In this document: positions 20,697 through 33,753 of the stretch, piece after piece
Numbering within the stretch: the stretch's first letter is position 1
How the letters are laid out: each line of letters begins with the position of its first letter
Assembly: GCA_038501625.1 (NCBI GenBank)
Contig: JAZAYU010000009.1
Location: 2,046,001-2,110,000, forward strand
Origin: Corbicula japonica
Lineage: Eukaryota; Mollusca; Bivalvia; Venerida; Cyrenidae
Direction: 5' to 3'
DNA length: 64,000 nucleotides
The notes under the pieces: generated by a model
Seen by the model: the letters and a program-made list of their open reading frames with translations, nothing else
What the model was told of the DNA's origin: nothing
Databases searched by the model: none
Translations under genes and position numbers: made by a program

Positions 20697-20805
20697 TACC
20701 ACGCAGGTAACTGCATGTATATATTTATATATATTATAATATAGTCATTTACTTGTATTCGGTCTTTATTGTTGACTGCAAGGAAAAGTTATTCTTTGCG
20801 TTGAA
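20697..20805 (+). other. DIRS spacer between recombinase stop and internal complementary region
   Basis: AT-rich non-coding sequence with a TATATATTTATATATATTAT run. No feature beyond spacing is visible. Confidence 0.5.
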
Positions 20806-20928
20806 ATCTCATTTGAGACCGGAAATAGTATGACGTAATAGAATCCCCCAAACAAACAAGACTTACCTGTTAAGTTGACGTTTGTTTCGGATTCTATATA
20901 GTCATATGACTATTGAAGGGATCAAATG
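20806..20928 (+). repeat. DIRS internal complementary region (circle-junction template)
   Basis: 20806-20841 is the complement of the left outer end (16363-16398), 20842-20844 is AAT, and 20845-20928 is the complement of the right outer end (21100-21183). Read on the minus strand it spells right end-ATT-left end, that is, the two element termini joined head to tail. In the accepted DIRS1 replication model this segment templates joining of the cDNA ends into a circle. The match is exact as far as I can read it. Confidence 0.93.
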
Positions 20929-21065
20929 CCCTCCCTTCGCTTTTCCCCTCCCTTGTTTTTCTGTTAGCAGAAGAACATCATTGTGATCCTTGTATTCATT
21001 GGAAATGTTAATAACTATGAATACTATTTTTTGGAATAAATTTTCCTTGCTAGGATCGCTTTAAA
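20929..21065 (+). other. DIRS spacer with possible polyadenylation signal
   Basis: Pyrimidine-rich CCCTCCCTTCGCTTTTCCCC opens the spacer. AATAAA at 21035-21040 could be the polyadenylation signal of the element's RNA. Confidence 0.45.
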
Positions 21066-21183
21066 CACTGACAAATACTATACGGTCGATAGCACATCTC
21101 ATTTGATCCCTTCAATAGTCATATGACTATATAGAATCCGAAACAAACGTCAACTTAACAGGTAAGTCTTGTTTGTTTGGGGG
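21066..21183 (+). repeat. DIRS right inverted terminal repeat
   Basis: 21066-21106 is the exact complement of 16388-16428. The outer extension to GGGGG at 21183 is complementary to 20845-20928. It contains the palindrome AGTCATATGACT (about 21117-21128). The last bases GGGGG abut the ATT shared with the target. Confidence 0.93.
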
Positions 21184-23002
21184 ATTATTTAGAACTTATA
21201 TCAAAGCAATTTTTCTAATTTTGTCTCAAACAACCCACACATGCCATGATAATTAAATCTGGCAGAATACTGGGTCTTCACTGACGTCTTAAAATTGTAT
21301 GTTGGAGGTAAATGAATTGTAAGCCTTTCAAATATTACATAGAAATCTGTGGATACTGCCTTGTCTTTTTCAATTATTCGTTAATGAATATATAACATGC
21401 AGTGTAAATGCGTGCTACGTTCACTGTAACATAAATCACTGCTTCTTAATAATACTTATTCTTAATTAAACTACAATAACTTGGGGTATATTGTAATCAG
21501 TGCAATGTACATAAGAACTATTGATTTGGCTTACATTCGAAGTAAGTAGAAAACCTAGCTTTGAAAGAAAGATCCCTGGAACCACTCACAATAAATTCAA
21601 TATATAAAACAGAACTGTTTAATAAAAAGAGACAATCATGTCTAATAATATGGTTTATCTGTTGCGTATAAATTTATTAATTTATTAATTGTTGGGTTCC
21701 GGCATGGATTGATAAACATCCACATTTTAGCATACATGCATGTATTTCGAATTTTCATTTTGTCATTTATTTATAATTTTCAAAGTTATTTCCATTTTCC
21801 GCATCTTAAATAAATTTAAGGACAGTTGAAGCACAACCGATCGACAGGTTTCATATACAAGATTATGCATTCAAACAGTAGGATTTAAATATTATTCATA
21901 AACATGTTCATGTTCTCATTGCAATTATTATAAATATGATGCTGCTCAAGAATCACTTGTAAGAAATTTGGAATAAAATATTCTACCTTATGATGTTCGC
22001 ATTGTACCGCGAGTCTTGCGTATCTTAAAAACTTGTTCAGCTACATTTCTGTATCATCCTAGTTGATCATATCTTGTATACTTTACAAAGGCTCAACACG
22101 TTTATCAATATTTAAAAGTATATCAAAATCTAAGTATATCAAGATCAAGTTTGCATATAAGTGGCCGGTTTTATTCCTTAAAACATAAAGGACATTCAGT
22201 TTGAAACGGGCTAAGAATTCTTTAAAGTTCAGTATCCATTTTCCAAACAGATTATACACAGACATAACCGAACCCAAATAACAAATTTCACTACTTATTC
22301 TGTTTCACTTATTTGCCACAAACAGGCAGAACGATCATACAATTATATAGATTAAGACATCGCCGATATAAATGCGACCATTTGTGAAGTGAAATAAATA
22401 CTAAAGACTCAGAAACGGCCAATGTGAACGTTCGAACATATCTGCAGAAAGCTAAAAGCAGACAGTCGATGGCTTGCTAATACTATAAGTATACTTTACG
22501 TGTCTAGCAGACACGGTTTTCCATTAGCAAGACGTGAAAGATAATGACGAAAATTAATATTTCTTGTTGTTACGCAAAATGCTTTACTTAATTTCTGTAA
22601 AAAGGAAAAGGAAATAGTTATGCCATAGGTAAACGCATCTAATGAGCTGGAGTAAATTTTCATTATCTAACAAAACATAATTAAAGTTTCAGTTTAGTCT
22701 TGAAAACATTAAGATATTTTGTCTTCTGTATTGCAGAGTTTTCGTTATATAAATTTTGTATTACTTTAATTTTATAAAGTATGCTAGAAATCGTCTGATT
22801 TTTTTGTTGACAAATTAGGTGGGCATACTGCAGAAACTACCTCACTGGACAATACGTCCCCGAAAAACCAATAACTCTAGATAACAAAGCGATCGATTAT
22901 TATCCCGATATACCTTTAACTGCCTTAGGGCAAAAAATCGATAAAATAATAGTGCGCGCAATCTTATGGTTTAGTATCGCATCAATAAATTAAATTAAGT
23001 AA

Positions 23003-23476
23003 TGCGGACTGTTTGGTTTAAGCCTCTCAGAACTCCCTGAGACGTGCACGTCGTGGAGAGGGCACTGGAGAGATGGTCTGCTGGAGTCAAAGAGGGTCGC
23101 CGATAGTTATGTACTGCCACATACGGACATCATTATCTCCTCTCTGCCGTATGCGGGGTCCGCCTGGTGGGCCCGCTGCTGGACTTTGGACGCGATACGC
23201 CGCATCGTTGACCCTCTCCGAGAAATCTACGAGGCGACTGGACAACCATGGGGCGATCAAATCTGCATGAGGACAGCAGCGGGGCCTTCTACAGCCAGGT
23301 CTTTAAAAGCAGAACTCGAAGGGGCGGTCAGAGAAGGGGATGTGGGATCCACAGATGGCAGAACCGACGACAATCAAGCGAATCCAGCAGACGATCTCTC
23401 CAGACCAACATCAGGGAGTGTGGCTCTTAAAAGGCGACCAATCAGAAGAACGACAAAGGAAGCACTCAACAACTAG
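23003..23476 (+). CDS. Unknown GC-rich open frame (copy 2)
   Basis: Counterpart of 9842-10315, open over the same 157 codons. It encodes AGSAWWARCW where copy 1 has AGSAWCARCW (TGG against TGT codon). Otherwise I read the same protein. No family is recognised. Preservation across copies reflects recent duplication and is not evidence of selection. Confidence 0.4.
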   Translation, partial: CGLFGLSLSELPETCTSWRGHWRDGLLESKRVADSYVLPHTDIIISSLPYAGSAWWARCWTLDAIRRIVDPLREIYEATGQPWGDQICMRTAAGPSTARSLKAELEGAVREGDVGSTDGRTDDNQANPADDLSRPTSGSVALKRRPIRRTTKEALNN

Positions 23477-24039
23477 GTCAGCTACATTTAGATCAACCAA
23501 CAAAAGAAATTAACAAAAAATAGTAACATCTGAACCAGCCAATCGACATCAAGGAAGATCAACTTAGAGAAGATAGGAGATGGAAGGAATGCGTCCTCTT
23601 CACTCACGTTCCGAAAGGACAGGCAGTCCGAGGGTGGAGAGGATGGATTCCAGAAGAAAGAAGAAATTCGACACAATAGAAAAAGTAAAAGAAGATAGAA
23701 GGAAGAAGAAGTTCAACAAGAAGAAGAAGAATAACTTTAGACAGACGCCTACATGGCTTGCCGATGGCGTCTATAAATAAAACAACACACACTTTGGTTT
23801 AAGATGCTGTTTTTTTTAATTATACAAAAACAATTATAAAGGAGTATATTAAATATTTAAAAGAGCACTCATATTCATTCATATACTTATTTTATTTTCC
23901 TCCAGTCCAATTTAACAATTAGTAATCACCAACTAACTAATTTGAAACAGTGCATTTAATCACAATAAAATATAAGCTATATATTATTAAATAAATAAAT
24001 ATGTCCGACTATTTCATTTATTTTGTAGCGTGCCAAATT

Positions 24040-24176
24040 AATCATTATAAAACTTTGTTTGAAGACCAGTCTCAAATCTCAATCATCTGATTGGCTGATA
24101 AAGCGAACAGTCACCATTTCAGCCAGCCAGACGGTTAAGATTTAAGACTGGTCTCCAAACATTGTTTTATGATCTT
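24040..24176. repeat. Hairpin MITE, family H (tandem copy 2)
   Basis: Duplicate of 10879-11015 with the same arms. Confidence 0.75.
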
Positions 24177-24954
24177 TGACCATTATTTTTAAAGGGGAAA
24201 AAGGAATAATTGACAAATGTAAATACTATAAAATCATTAGTTTAACTAAGTTTTACTAAATATAAATTGATAAATAATAATAAATTTGATTCATATATGT
24301 CTTCTTATCACCTTTCAACTTTATGAATCCGTATTCAAACTTTTCATATTCAACAGTACCTTCATTTAGTTATAAAATAGTAATATTTTTGCGCATGTGT
24401 AGACCCAGCTTACTAACGTCTAAATACGTTATTTACTGTTCGCTACTTAATAAAACAGTATTGTATGTTAAGCAATTTATTTATTAAAAACCCTTGAAAT
24501 AAAAGAATGTAAAAGACGCGAATTCAGTTAGAATGGTACACATTTTTTGAAGTACAAATCAAGATGGAAATTTATTATACATGTTTTATTAAAGAAATCG
24601 AAATTGGGTATTTATTGAGGATAGCCGTTTAGCCCAAGGACTGCTAAGTAAACTTCGATCTACGTGTCACTTCAGGATAATTTTATGCTTTCATTTCCAA
24701 AGGTTTAACATAAAAATTGAAATTATTAACCCACTTCCTCACTTTAAATTTCAAGTCTGTCGTTTTTCTTTTGTTTTGACAGATTTTATTTTTATCAGTG
24801 TATAAACGAAATAAATTCCTGCATTAACGGGGCACTTAATCCGGATGTTAACAATTACCCCGCAATTATGTGCAATAAAACTGCCAATTAACCTGCAATC
24901 CTGTGCAATAAAACACCACAATATATTACACCAAATGGGAGATTTTGTTTGAAA

Positions 24955-25416
24955 TATACTTAAGGACTTTGAAAACGCACCCTTGGGATAAGTGTATATA
25001 AACATAGAAGACGCCTTTTATATCAAACATATTATATAGCTGTGTAAAGTACAACTCATTGCCGTCATTTTGATACCAAAATATTTAAAATTGGTTCATT
25101 GATAATAAAATAAAGACAGTAACCCTGAAATCAAAAGTAACACTTTAGCCAATAGCCACTACAATACAAGCGTTCGTTTTCAATGATATGCCTTTAATTG
25201 TAATGCAAGCTCTATAGGCGTGAAGTGTTACTTTTGATTTTAGGGTTACTGTCTTTAACTCGCAATATCTTTTGTATAAATAGACCAATCTTAAATATTT
25301 TACTATCAAACTGACGGCAATGAATTGTACTTTACAAAGGTATGTTCATTTCAAAGGCCTTTTCCAAGTTAAAATACACTTATCCCAAGGGTGCGTTTTC
25401 AAAGTCCTTAAGTATA
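24955..25416. repeat. 462-bp foldback element (copy 2)
   Basis: Duplicate of 11794-12255, with the same TATACTTAAGG/CCTTAAGTATA ends. Confidence 0.75.
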
Positions 25417-28004
25417 GTTGTTGTAATAAAAATAATATCGTACAGTTTATACGCTCGTTATTTTCACAGATAAAGCAGAATAGTGAGACAATTAATGAAA
25501 TAGTTTAGTTAAATTGAATTCAAAATATCGCTAATGCATTAGAAAAATTATATGTAATACAAATAAGTTATTGGTACATGTGTTAAAAAAATAATAAATT
25601 TCAGATTTCTTTTAAATTGTTGTATTATCTTATTGTAATAAATGAAACATAGATTAACATTGGTATTAAAAAAGATGTTTTTATTTTTTTCAGATATTGA
25701 TAAATTCTATGTTCGAAATGAATTTTTAACAGTCAGGTTTAAGTGCCTGTAATAGTAATAATATGCGGTATCTTAATTATAATCAATAATTCTTTTAAAT
25801 GAATGTACAGCAGATAAGCAAGATAAGTAAAATAGTAATGTAAAAGAGACAGAAAACAAGAAGAGAATGACAGAGTAATTAGTTTTTACAGAAGAATTAT
25901 ACTTACATTATTTGTGGTTGATCCCTTCCGGTACCAAATGATACGTTCTACGAAATATTCGTCAGGTAGCACTTGTCTAGCTAAAGCACGAGTTGAGGTA
26001 ATCTCTGGCAGTGGCTCTCCCTCATGCAGTAACTTATAGTCAGTTTTTTTAAAAAAATATTTCTCAGAGAAGCCATCAATCAGAGTTTATGTCAGTTACC
26101 AAATGACAGGTGTGCAACCGTGGACTTGTGTCAAGGTTGTGGATTCGAATCTTTAAATGACACGAACACCTGAGAGATATTCGCAGTTTGCAATTTAAGG
26201 TGTGATTTTTTTCACGTTTAAGGACAAACGTGATTATTCGCCGCATCCGGAAGATAAATGACAGATTACCTTAATTAATTAAGAGTTTGAGTCGATTCAA
26301 GTCGGCGTCTTTTGAAGCTAGCGTGCCTTAAAATGTAATTTATATACTTTATTGAATAAGTTGAACAACAAAATCAATAATAGGAACAACAACAACACTT
26401 TTTCGCAATGTTCATATACATACGCCTTTGCTATTACCGGCATTTAACCAAAACTGAAAATTACAAATTTATTCTACAGCAGGTAAAAATCAGTTTTATT
26501 CAATACATGCTAAAATAGCACATTGTTTCATTTAAACGGCTTAACCGTCTTTTCCAACTGCAATATAAAATATCTGCCTCAGGCCAATATGACGTCAAAC
26601 GATTTTAATCGATACAGCGCAATAATTGTATCGGCTACATTTTGAGAAAATTCAAAAATAGCCGAACTTCAACCTCAAAACAGACTATCGCAACATAATT
26701 TTTCCAACTAAAAAAATATATCATTTGAAAGATTAATTAGTCTTCTTTTTGAATCCGTTTGCACCTAAGCTTTTATTGCAATTTAATTAGTGTAATTAAT
26801 TCATTTTAAACGGACAGGTCGGCGATTTTGCACGATTTTCAATAGAATATATAGGAGGCTGAGATGGTTAACTTTAACCTAAAAACAGACTATCGCAATA
26901 TACTTTAATATTTATAAAATAAACATATAATTATCAAGCAAAGATTAAATTTTATGAAACCGTTTGCACCTAAGGATTTAGATGAACAGAAAAAAAGTTA
27001 TGCTCATTAAACCAACTACTGCCTTCTTTGTTCTATATTGCGAAAAATTCGCGTATCGGAAAACCCGGTGAGGTAGTTTCTGCAGTATGAAAATTATTTG
27101 TGCTTCAGTTACCTATTTCAAAATTGTTCGTAAAAGTACTTGCAAAGATCTACACTTCACAGTAAAAGTCTTTGTATTTTAGTGTGTTTAGTATTCCAGC
27201 TGGATAAACTAGGTCAAAATTTAGCTTAAGGTGTTGCTCTCTTCGTCATTGTTGTGTCATAGAGGAAAAGAAACATATCATTTTTAATGGTTGCGATCAG
27301 GAAATTGAAGGTCGAACACACTTTTACAAATATCTCATATTGTATACATTTGTTAGACGAAAGGACCTTAGATATTGTTGTCATTAACCCATTTCTCATG
27401 AAGGCATTTAATTTTGGGGAATTTTTTTGGTCTAACTATTTTTCTTTACTGTTTTAACTTGTCTAAACGTATGAAAAATGATCATTCATTAATAACATTG
27501 ATTTGTGCAAAATTTTATTGAACTGTATTCTGCCGTTAGAGAGATTTTGATAATTTTTCGGCGTTAGCTGTCTAAGCTCACTTTTGACCTAGTTTTTGAC
27601 CAATGAAATGTTGTAAATAATACTCGTATTCTATTATTATGCAGAGGGAAAATGAAATAAACTATTTCGATTGGTAGCTATTTACACCAGAGAGGCATCT
27701 AGCAGGGTGGAGAGGTATCTAGTGGGATTTTTATTATTATGCAGCGGAAAAATCAAATAGATTATTTCGATTGGTTGTTAGTGGGTGTTGTATTGGAGAA
27801 AAACATATTTACGATTTAAATAACCAGTTAAGTCAATATTGATGGCTTAAATACAATTTTATATGGAATATTCTTGGGTGTCAGGTAAAAACTTGCGTAC
27901 AGTACACAGTGTAAAACGAAAAGGAGGTGTAGATATTTCTAGTTCTTACTGGTTCCTTTCTAGTTCCTTTGATAATGATTGTTAATTTCAAGTTCAAAAT
28001 ACAA

Positions 28005-28086
28005 GTTGATTGTAGTGTAGTGGCTAACACTCTCGCCTCGCAAGCGTGAGTCCGTGGGTTCAATACTCAGTACTGACACTTTTTTT
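28005..28086 (+). ncRNA. tRNA-like Pol III unit (copy 2)
   Basis: Duplicate of 14844-14925: A box, B box and seven-T run are all kept, with the same weak stems. Confidence 0.55.
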
Positions 28087-29010
28087 AAAAGTTAATTTAC
28101 GTAAAAGTTGGTAGATTTCGCTCTTGTAACAGGATGTTTTTATTTATTTATATTAAATTTCAATGACATTTGTTCATCTTGAGTTCTAACTCTACAAGAG
28201 GCATTTTATTGAAACTGAATAAATGTAGATCAAGACTTAATGTAATACATTGCTTCTTTAATCGACTTGTTATCACTGTATGAAATTGTTGCAACAGCTT
28301 CAACATTTTTTTTGAAAGACACTTTAAATGAATTTATAAGTTGTCATGATTCGGTCGCTTAATCTCTTGGTCATACTAAGAAGGCAGGGAGGGTTCGTCA
28401 ACAGCTATAACAAGTAAAATAAACTAACTAAACTGTGTCTGCTTCGCCTCTCTGTATTTCTTTCTTTCTTATATACATGTATATATAAATCTTTTCCATC
28501 AACGCCGTTTATCTTTTTAAAAGATATTTCTTGTTTTATTAATGAAATTGCAACGACAACTACCATGACACCTTAAACACTTCTCCGAAAAGTTCGGTCT
28601 ACTGATTTATCTTTAGAAGTGATTTCACCTTTGGAAATGTCAAATTCAACCTCAAACATTACTAATATAGTTTAGAACAAATTTTTCAATCCAGCGTTTA
28701 AATACAACGGTTATCGAAACCCAAATACGTGTATAACTTTACTTAAACGACAAAAAGCGTTTATCTTTTTAAACACTCAAGTGGGTTAAAATAAAAAAAA
28801 ACAATAACAAAAGAACCCAAACAAAACATGTATATAATGGATCATTTGCGCATCTGTGCGGTTTGAAGAAATGGTTTTATCCCGACTGTCAATAATATGA
28901 TTGTGTAATATAAAGCTTAATTTTAAAATATGATAAACAGTTTCTGGGATGTGAAATTACTGAAATACGAGTTATAGCAATAATTTGGTTTCGCCAGCTT
29001 CTCTGAGAAA

Positions 29011-29091
29011 AATTGGCGACTGGTCGCCATTTCAGCCAATCAGATGCTTGAGATTTATGACTGGTTTCCATGCTCAGTTTTATAACCTTGG
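29011..29091. repeat. Hairpin MITE, family H, half copy (tandem copy 2)
   Basis: Duplicate of 15850-15930. Confidence 0.7.
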
Positions 29092-31339
29092 GTACTGATC
29101 AGTCATAAGAGTCTTGAAGAATAACAAGAGAAATCTAAATTTATCAATTTATTCGCTATCCTATATTCGGTTCCAATTTTGGAGTTCTTTAAAAAGTTGC
29201 TGAAATATAACTTTAGTGCACAAGCATTCGTCTTATTCTTCAAGACAATTTCGTACATATTATTAATATTTTAATTGAATATCACATTAGTTTTTTTCGT
29301 TCAATAAAACGTTTTAGAATGATTTTTTTTCGTATACATTACTTTTATCCGATTGAAAAGTCTGATTAGATAAAAATCAATGAATTATTAATTAATTAAT
29401 AAATTAATAAACGTCATTTAGAAAGATGCTCTACCGTATGCACAAATCTAATTCTTTTAAACGAGACAACTAAGTTTATTCACTGTCTTCAAATGGATAC
29501 AACATATTACATTAAAACTAATTATTTAGAACTTATATCAAAGCAATTTTTCTAATTTTGTCTCAAACAACCCACACATGCCATGATAATTAAATCTGGC
29601 AGAATACTGGGTCTTCACTGACGTCTTAAAATTGTATGTTGGAGGTAAATGAATTGTAAGCCTTTCAAATATTACATAGAAATCTGTGGATACTGCCTTG
29701 TCTTTTTCAATTATTCGTTAATGAATATATAACATGCAGTGTAAATGCGTGCTACGTTCACTGTAACATAAATCACTGCTTCTTAATAATACTTATTCTT
29801 AATTAAACTACAATAACTTGGGGTATATTGTAATCAGTGCAATGTACATAAGAACTATTGATTTGGCTTACATTTGAAGTAAGTAGAAAACCTAGCTTTG
29901 AAAGAAAGATCCCTGGAACCACTCACAATAAATTCAATATATAAAACAGAACTGTTTAATAAAAAGAGACAATCATGTCTAATAATATGGTTTATCTGTT
30001 GCGTATAAATTTATTAATTTATTAATTGTTGGGTTCCGGCATGGATTGATAAACATCCACATTTTAGCATACATGCATGTATTTCGAATTTTCATTTTGT
30101 CATTTATTTATAATTTTCAAAGTTATTTCCATTTTCCGCATCTTAAATAAATTTAAGGACAGTTGAAGCACAACCGATCGACAGGTTTCATATACAAGAT
30201 TATGCATTCAAACAGTAGGATTTAAATATTATTCATAAACATGTTCATGTTCTCATTGCAATTATTATAAATATGATGCTGCTCAAGAATCACTTGTAAG
30301 AAATTTGGAATAAAATATTCTACCTTATGATGTTCGCATTGTACCGCGAGTCTTGCGTATCTTAAAAACTTGTTCAGCTACATTTCTGTATCATCCTAGT
30401 TGATCATATCTTGTATACTTTACAAAGGCTCAACACGTTTATCAATATTTAAAAGTATATCAAAATCTAAGTATATCAAGATCAAGTTTGCATATAAGTG
30501 GCCGGTTTTATTCCTTAAAACATAAAGGACATTCAGTTTGAAACGGGCTAAGAATTCTTTAAAGTTCAGTATCCATTTTCCAAACAGATTATACACAGAC
30601 ATAACCGAACCCAAATAACAAATTTCACTACTTATTCTGTTTCACTTATTTGCCACAAACAGGCAGAACGATCATACAATTATATAGATTAAGACATCGC
30701 CGATATAAATGCGACCATTTGTGAAGTGAAATAAATACTAAAGACTCAGAAACGGCCAATGTGAACGTTCGAACATATCTGCAGAAAGCTAAAAGCAGAC
30801 AGTCGATGGCTTGCTAATACTATAAGTATACTTTACGTGTCTAGCAGACACGGTTTTCCATTAGCAAGACGTGAAAGATAATGACGAAAATTAATATTTC
30901 TTGTTGTTACGCAAAATGCTTTACTTAATTTCTGTAAAAAGGAAAAGGAAATAGTTATGCCATAGGTAAACGCATCTAATGAGCTGGAGTAAATTTTCAT
31001 TATCTAACAAAACATAATTAAAGTTTCAGTTTAGTCTTGAAAACATTAAGATATTTTGTCTTCTGTATTGCAGAGTTTTCGTTATATAAATTTTGTATTA
31101 CTTTAATTTTATAAAGTATGCTAGAAATCCTCTGATTTTTTTGTTGACAAATTAGGTGGGCATACTGCAGAAACTACCTCACTGGACAATACGTCCCCGA
31201 AAAACCAATAACTCTAGATAACAAAGCGATCGATTATTATCCCGATATACCTTTAACTGCCTTAGGGCAAAAAATCGATAAAATAATAGTGCGCGCAATC
31301 TTATGGTTTAGTATCGCATCAATAAATTAAATTAAGTAA

Positions 31340-31813
31340 TGCGGACTGTTTGGTTTAAGCCTCTCAGAACTCCCTGAGACGTGCACGTCGTGGAGAGGGC
31401 ACTGGAGAGATGGTCTGCTGGAGTCAAAGAGGGTCGCCGATAGTTATGTACTGCCACATACGGACATCATTATCTCCTCTCTGCCGTATGCGGGGTCCGC
31501 CTGGTGGGCCCGCTGCTGGACTTTGGACGCGATACGCCGCATCGTTGACCCTCTCCGAGAAATCTACGAGGCGACTGGACAACCATGGGGCGATCAAATC
31601 TGCATGAGGACAGCAGCGGGGCCTTCTACAGCCAGGTCTTTAAAAGCAGAACTCGAAGGGGCGGTCAGAGAAGGGGATGTGGGATCCACAGATGGCAGAA
31701 CCGACGACAATCAAGCGAATCCAGCAGACGATCTCTCCAGACCAACATCAGGGAGTGTGGCTCTTAAAAGGCGACCAATCAGAAGAACGACAAAGGAAGC
31801 ACTCAACAACTAG
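31340..31813 (+). CDS. Unknown GC-rich open frame (copy 3)
   Basis: Same 157-codon frame as copy 2, with the WWARCW variant. See 9842-10315 for the description. Confidence 0.4.
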   Translation, partial: CGLFGLSLSELPETCTSWRGHWRDGLLESKRVADSYVLPHTDIIISSLPYAGSAWWARCWTLDAIRRIVDPLREIYEATGQPWGDQICMRTAAGPSTARSLKAELEGAVREGDVGSTDGRTDDNQANPADDLSRPTSGSVALKRRPIRRTTKEALNN

Positions 31814-32376
31814 GTCAGCTACATTTAGGTCAACCAACAAAAGAAATTAACAAAAAATAGTAACATCTGAACCAGCCAATCGACATCAAGGAAGATCAAC
31901 TTAGAGAAGATAGGAGATGGAAGGAATGCGTCCTCTTCACTCACGTTCCGAAAGGACAGGCAGTCCGAGGGTGGAGAGGATGGATTCCAGAAGAAAGAAG
32001 AAATTCGACACAATAGAAAAAGTAAAAGAAGATAGAAGGAAGAAGAAGTTCAACAAGAAGAAGAAGAATAACTTTAGACAGACGCCTACATGGCTTGCCG
32101 ATGGCGTCTATAAATAAAACAACACACACTTTGGTTTAAGATGCTGTTTTTTTTAATTATACAAAAACAATTATAAAGGAGTATATTAAATATTTAAAAG
32201 AGCACTCATATTCATTCATATACTTATTTTATTTTCCTCCAGTCCAATTTAACAATTAGTAATCACCAACTAACTAATTTGAAACAGTGCATTTAATCAC
32301 AATAAAATATAAGCTATATATTATTAAATAAATAAATATGTCCGACTATTTCATTTATTTTGTAGCGTGCCAAATT

Positions 32377-32513
32377 AATCATTATAAAACTTTGTTTGAA
32401 GACCAGTCTCAAATCTCAATCATCTGATTGGCTGATAAAGCGAACAGTCACCATTTCAGCCAGCCAGACGGTTAAGATTTAAGACTGGTCTCCAAACATT
32501 GTTTTATGATCTT
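32377..32513. repeat. Hairpin MITE, family H (tandem copy 3)
   Basis: Duplicate of 10879-11015. Confidence 0.75.
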
Positions 32514-33291
32514 TGACCATTATTTTTAAAGGGGAAAAAGGAATAATTGACAAATGTAAATACTATAAAATCATTAGTTTAACTAAGTTTTACTAAATAT
32601 AAATTGATAAATAATAATAAATTTGATTCATATATGTCTTCTTATCACCTTTCAACTTTATGAATCCGTATTCAAACTTTTCATATTCAACAGTACCTTC
32701 ATTTAGTTATAAAATAGTAATATTTTTGCGCATGTGTAGACCCAGCTTACTAACGTCTAAATACGTTATTTACTGTTCGCTACTTAATAAAACAGTATTG
32801 TATGTTAAGCAATTTATTTATTAAAAACCCTTGAAATAAAAGAATGTAAAAGACGCGAATTCAGTTAGAATGGTACACATTTTTTGAAGTACAAATCAAG
32901 ATGGAAATTTATTATACATGTTTTATTAAAGAAATCGAAATTGGGTATTTATTGAGGATAGCCGTTTAGCCCAAGGACTGCTAAGTAAACTTCGATCTAC
33001 GTGTCACTTCAGGATAATTTTATGCTTTCATTTCCAAAGGTTTAACATAAAAATTGAAATTATTAACCCACTTCCTCACTTTAAATTTCAAGTCTGTCGT
33101 TTTTCTTTTGTTTTGACAGATTTTATTTTTATCAGTGTATAAACGAAATAAATTCCTGCATTAACGGGGCACTTAATCCGGATGTTAACAATTACCCCGC
33201 AATTATGTGCAATAAAACTGCCAATTAACCTGCAATCCTGTGCAATAAAACACCACAATATATTACACCAAATGGGAGATTTTGTTTGAAA

Positions 33292-33753
33292 TATACTTAA
33301 GGACTTTGAAAACGCACCCTTGGGATAAGTGTATATAAACATAGAAGACGCCTTTTATATCAAACATATTATATAGCTGTGTAAAGTACAACTCATTGCC
33401 GTCATTTTGATACCAAAATATTTAAAATTGGTTCATTGATAATAAAATAAAGACAGTAACCCTGAAATCAAAAGTAACACTTTAGCCAATAGCCACTACA
33501 ATACAAGCGTTCGTTTTCAATGATATGCCTTTAATTGTAATGCAAGCTCTATAGGCGTGAAGTGTTACTTTTGATTTTAGGGTTACTGTCTTTAACTCGC
33601 AATATCTTTTGTATAAATAGACCAATCTTAAATATTTTACTATCAAACTGACGGCAATGAATTGTACTTTACAAAGGTATGTTCATTTCAAAGGCCTTTT
33701 CCAAGTTAAAATACAATTATCCCAAGGGTGCGTTTTCAAAGTCCTTAAGTATA
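33292..33753. repeat. 462-bp foldback element (copy 3)
   Basis: Duplicate of 11794-12255 with one visible arm substitution (ACAATTATCCC in place of ACACTTATCCC). Confidence 0.75.

Larger units (their letters stand above)
16363..21183 (+). mobile_element. Complete DIRS-type tyrosine-recombinase retrotransposon
   Basis: The boundaries are fixed by the empty site in copies 2 and 3: the 4821-bp element plus one extra ATT is inserted at CTA-ATT-ATTTAG, leaving ATT at 16360-16362 and 21184-21186. Order: left inverted terminal repeat, Gag-like ORF, RT/RNase H/methyltransferase-like ORF, overlapping tyrosine recombinase ORF, internal complementary region, right inverted terminal repeat. This is the known DIRS1-group architecture, in which a recombinase replaces the integrase of LTR elements. 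All three frames are uninterrupted and the ends are intact, so it looks young and possibly competent. AATAAA at 21035-21040 is a plausible 3' processing signal. Confidence 0.95.
8186..21346. repeat. Tandem unit copy 1 (with DIRS insertion)
   Basis: This copy carries variants absent from copies 2 and 3: TGATATTCGC near 8830 where the others have TGATGTTCGC, a GTG where the others have GTA near 9598, CTCTTGAAAT near 11330 where the others have CCCTTGAAAT, and CTAATGCAG near 12860 where the others have CTCATGCAG. It is split by the retrotransposon at 16363-21183. Nothing in 8186-9662 looks like a gene. A short hairpin (CTTGCTAAT/ATTAGCAAG around GTGTCTAGCAGACAC) lies at about 9313-9370. Confidence 0.93.
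22824..27089. mobile_element. 4.27-kb TIR-bounded element (copy 2)
   Basis: Copy of 9663-13928 with both 22-bp inverted ends intact. It exists because of the tandem duplication, not through independent transposition, since its flanks are the same. Confidence 0.63.
21347..29683. repeat. Tandem unit copy 2 (no DIRS insertion)
   Basis: 8337 bp. The empty DIRS target CTA-ATT-ATTTAG is intact at 29518-29529. Copies 2 and 3 share several variants against copy 1. Private variants of copy 2 include TAGATCAACC near 23491 (TAGGTCAACC elsewhere) and TTTAGTTAAATT near 25504 (TTTATTTAAATT elsewhere). No supported gene lies outside the named elements. Confidence 0.93.
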
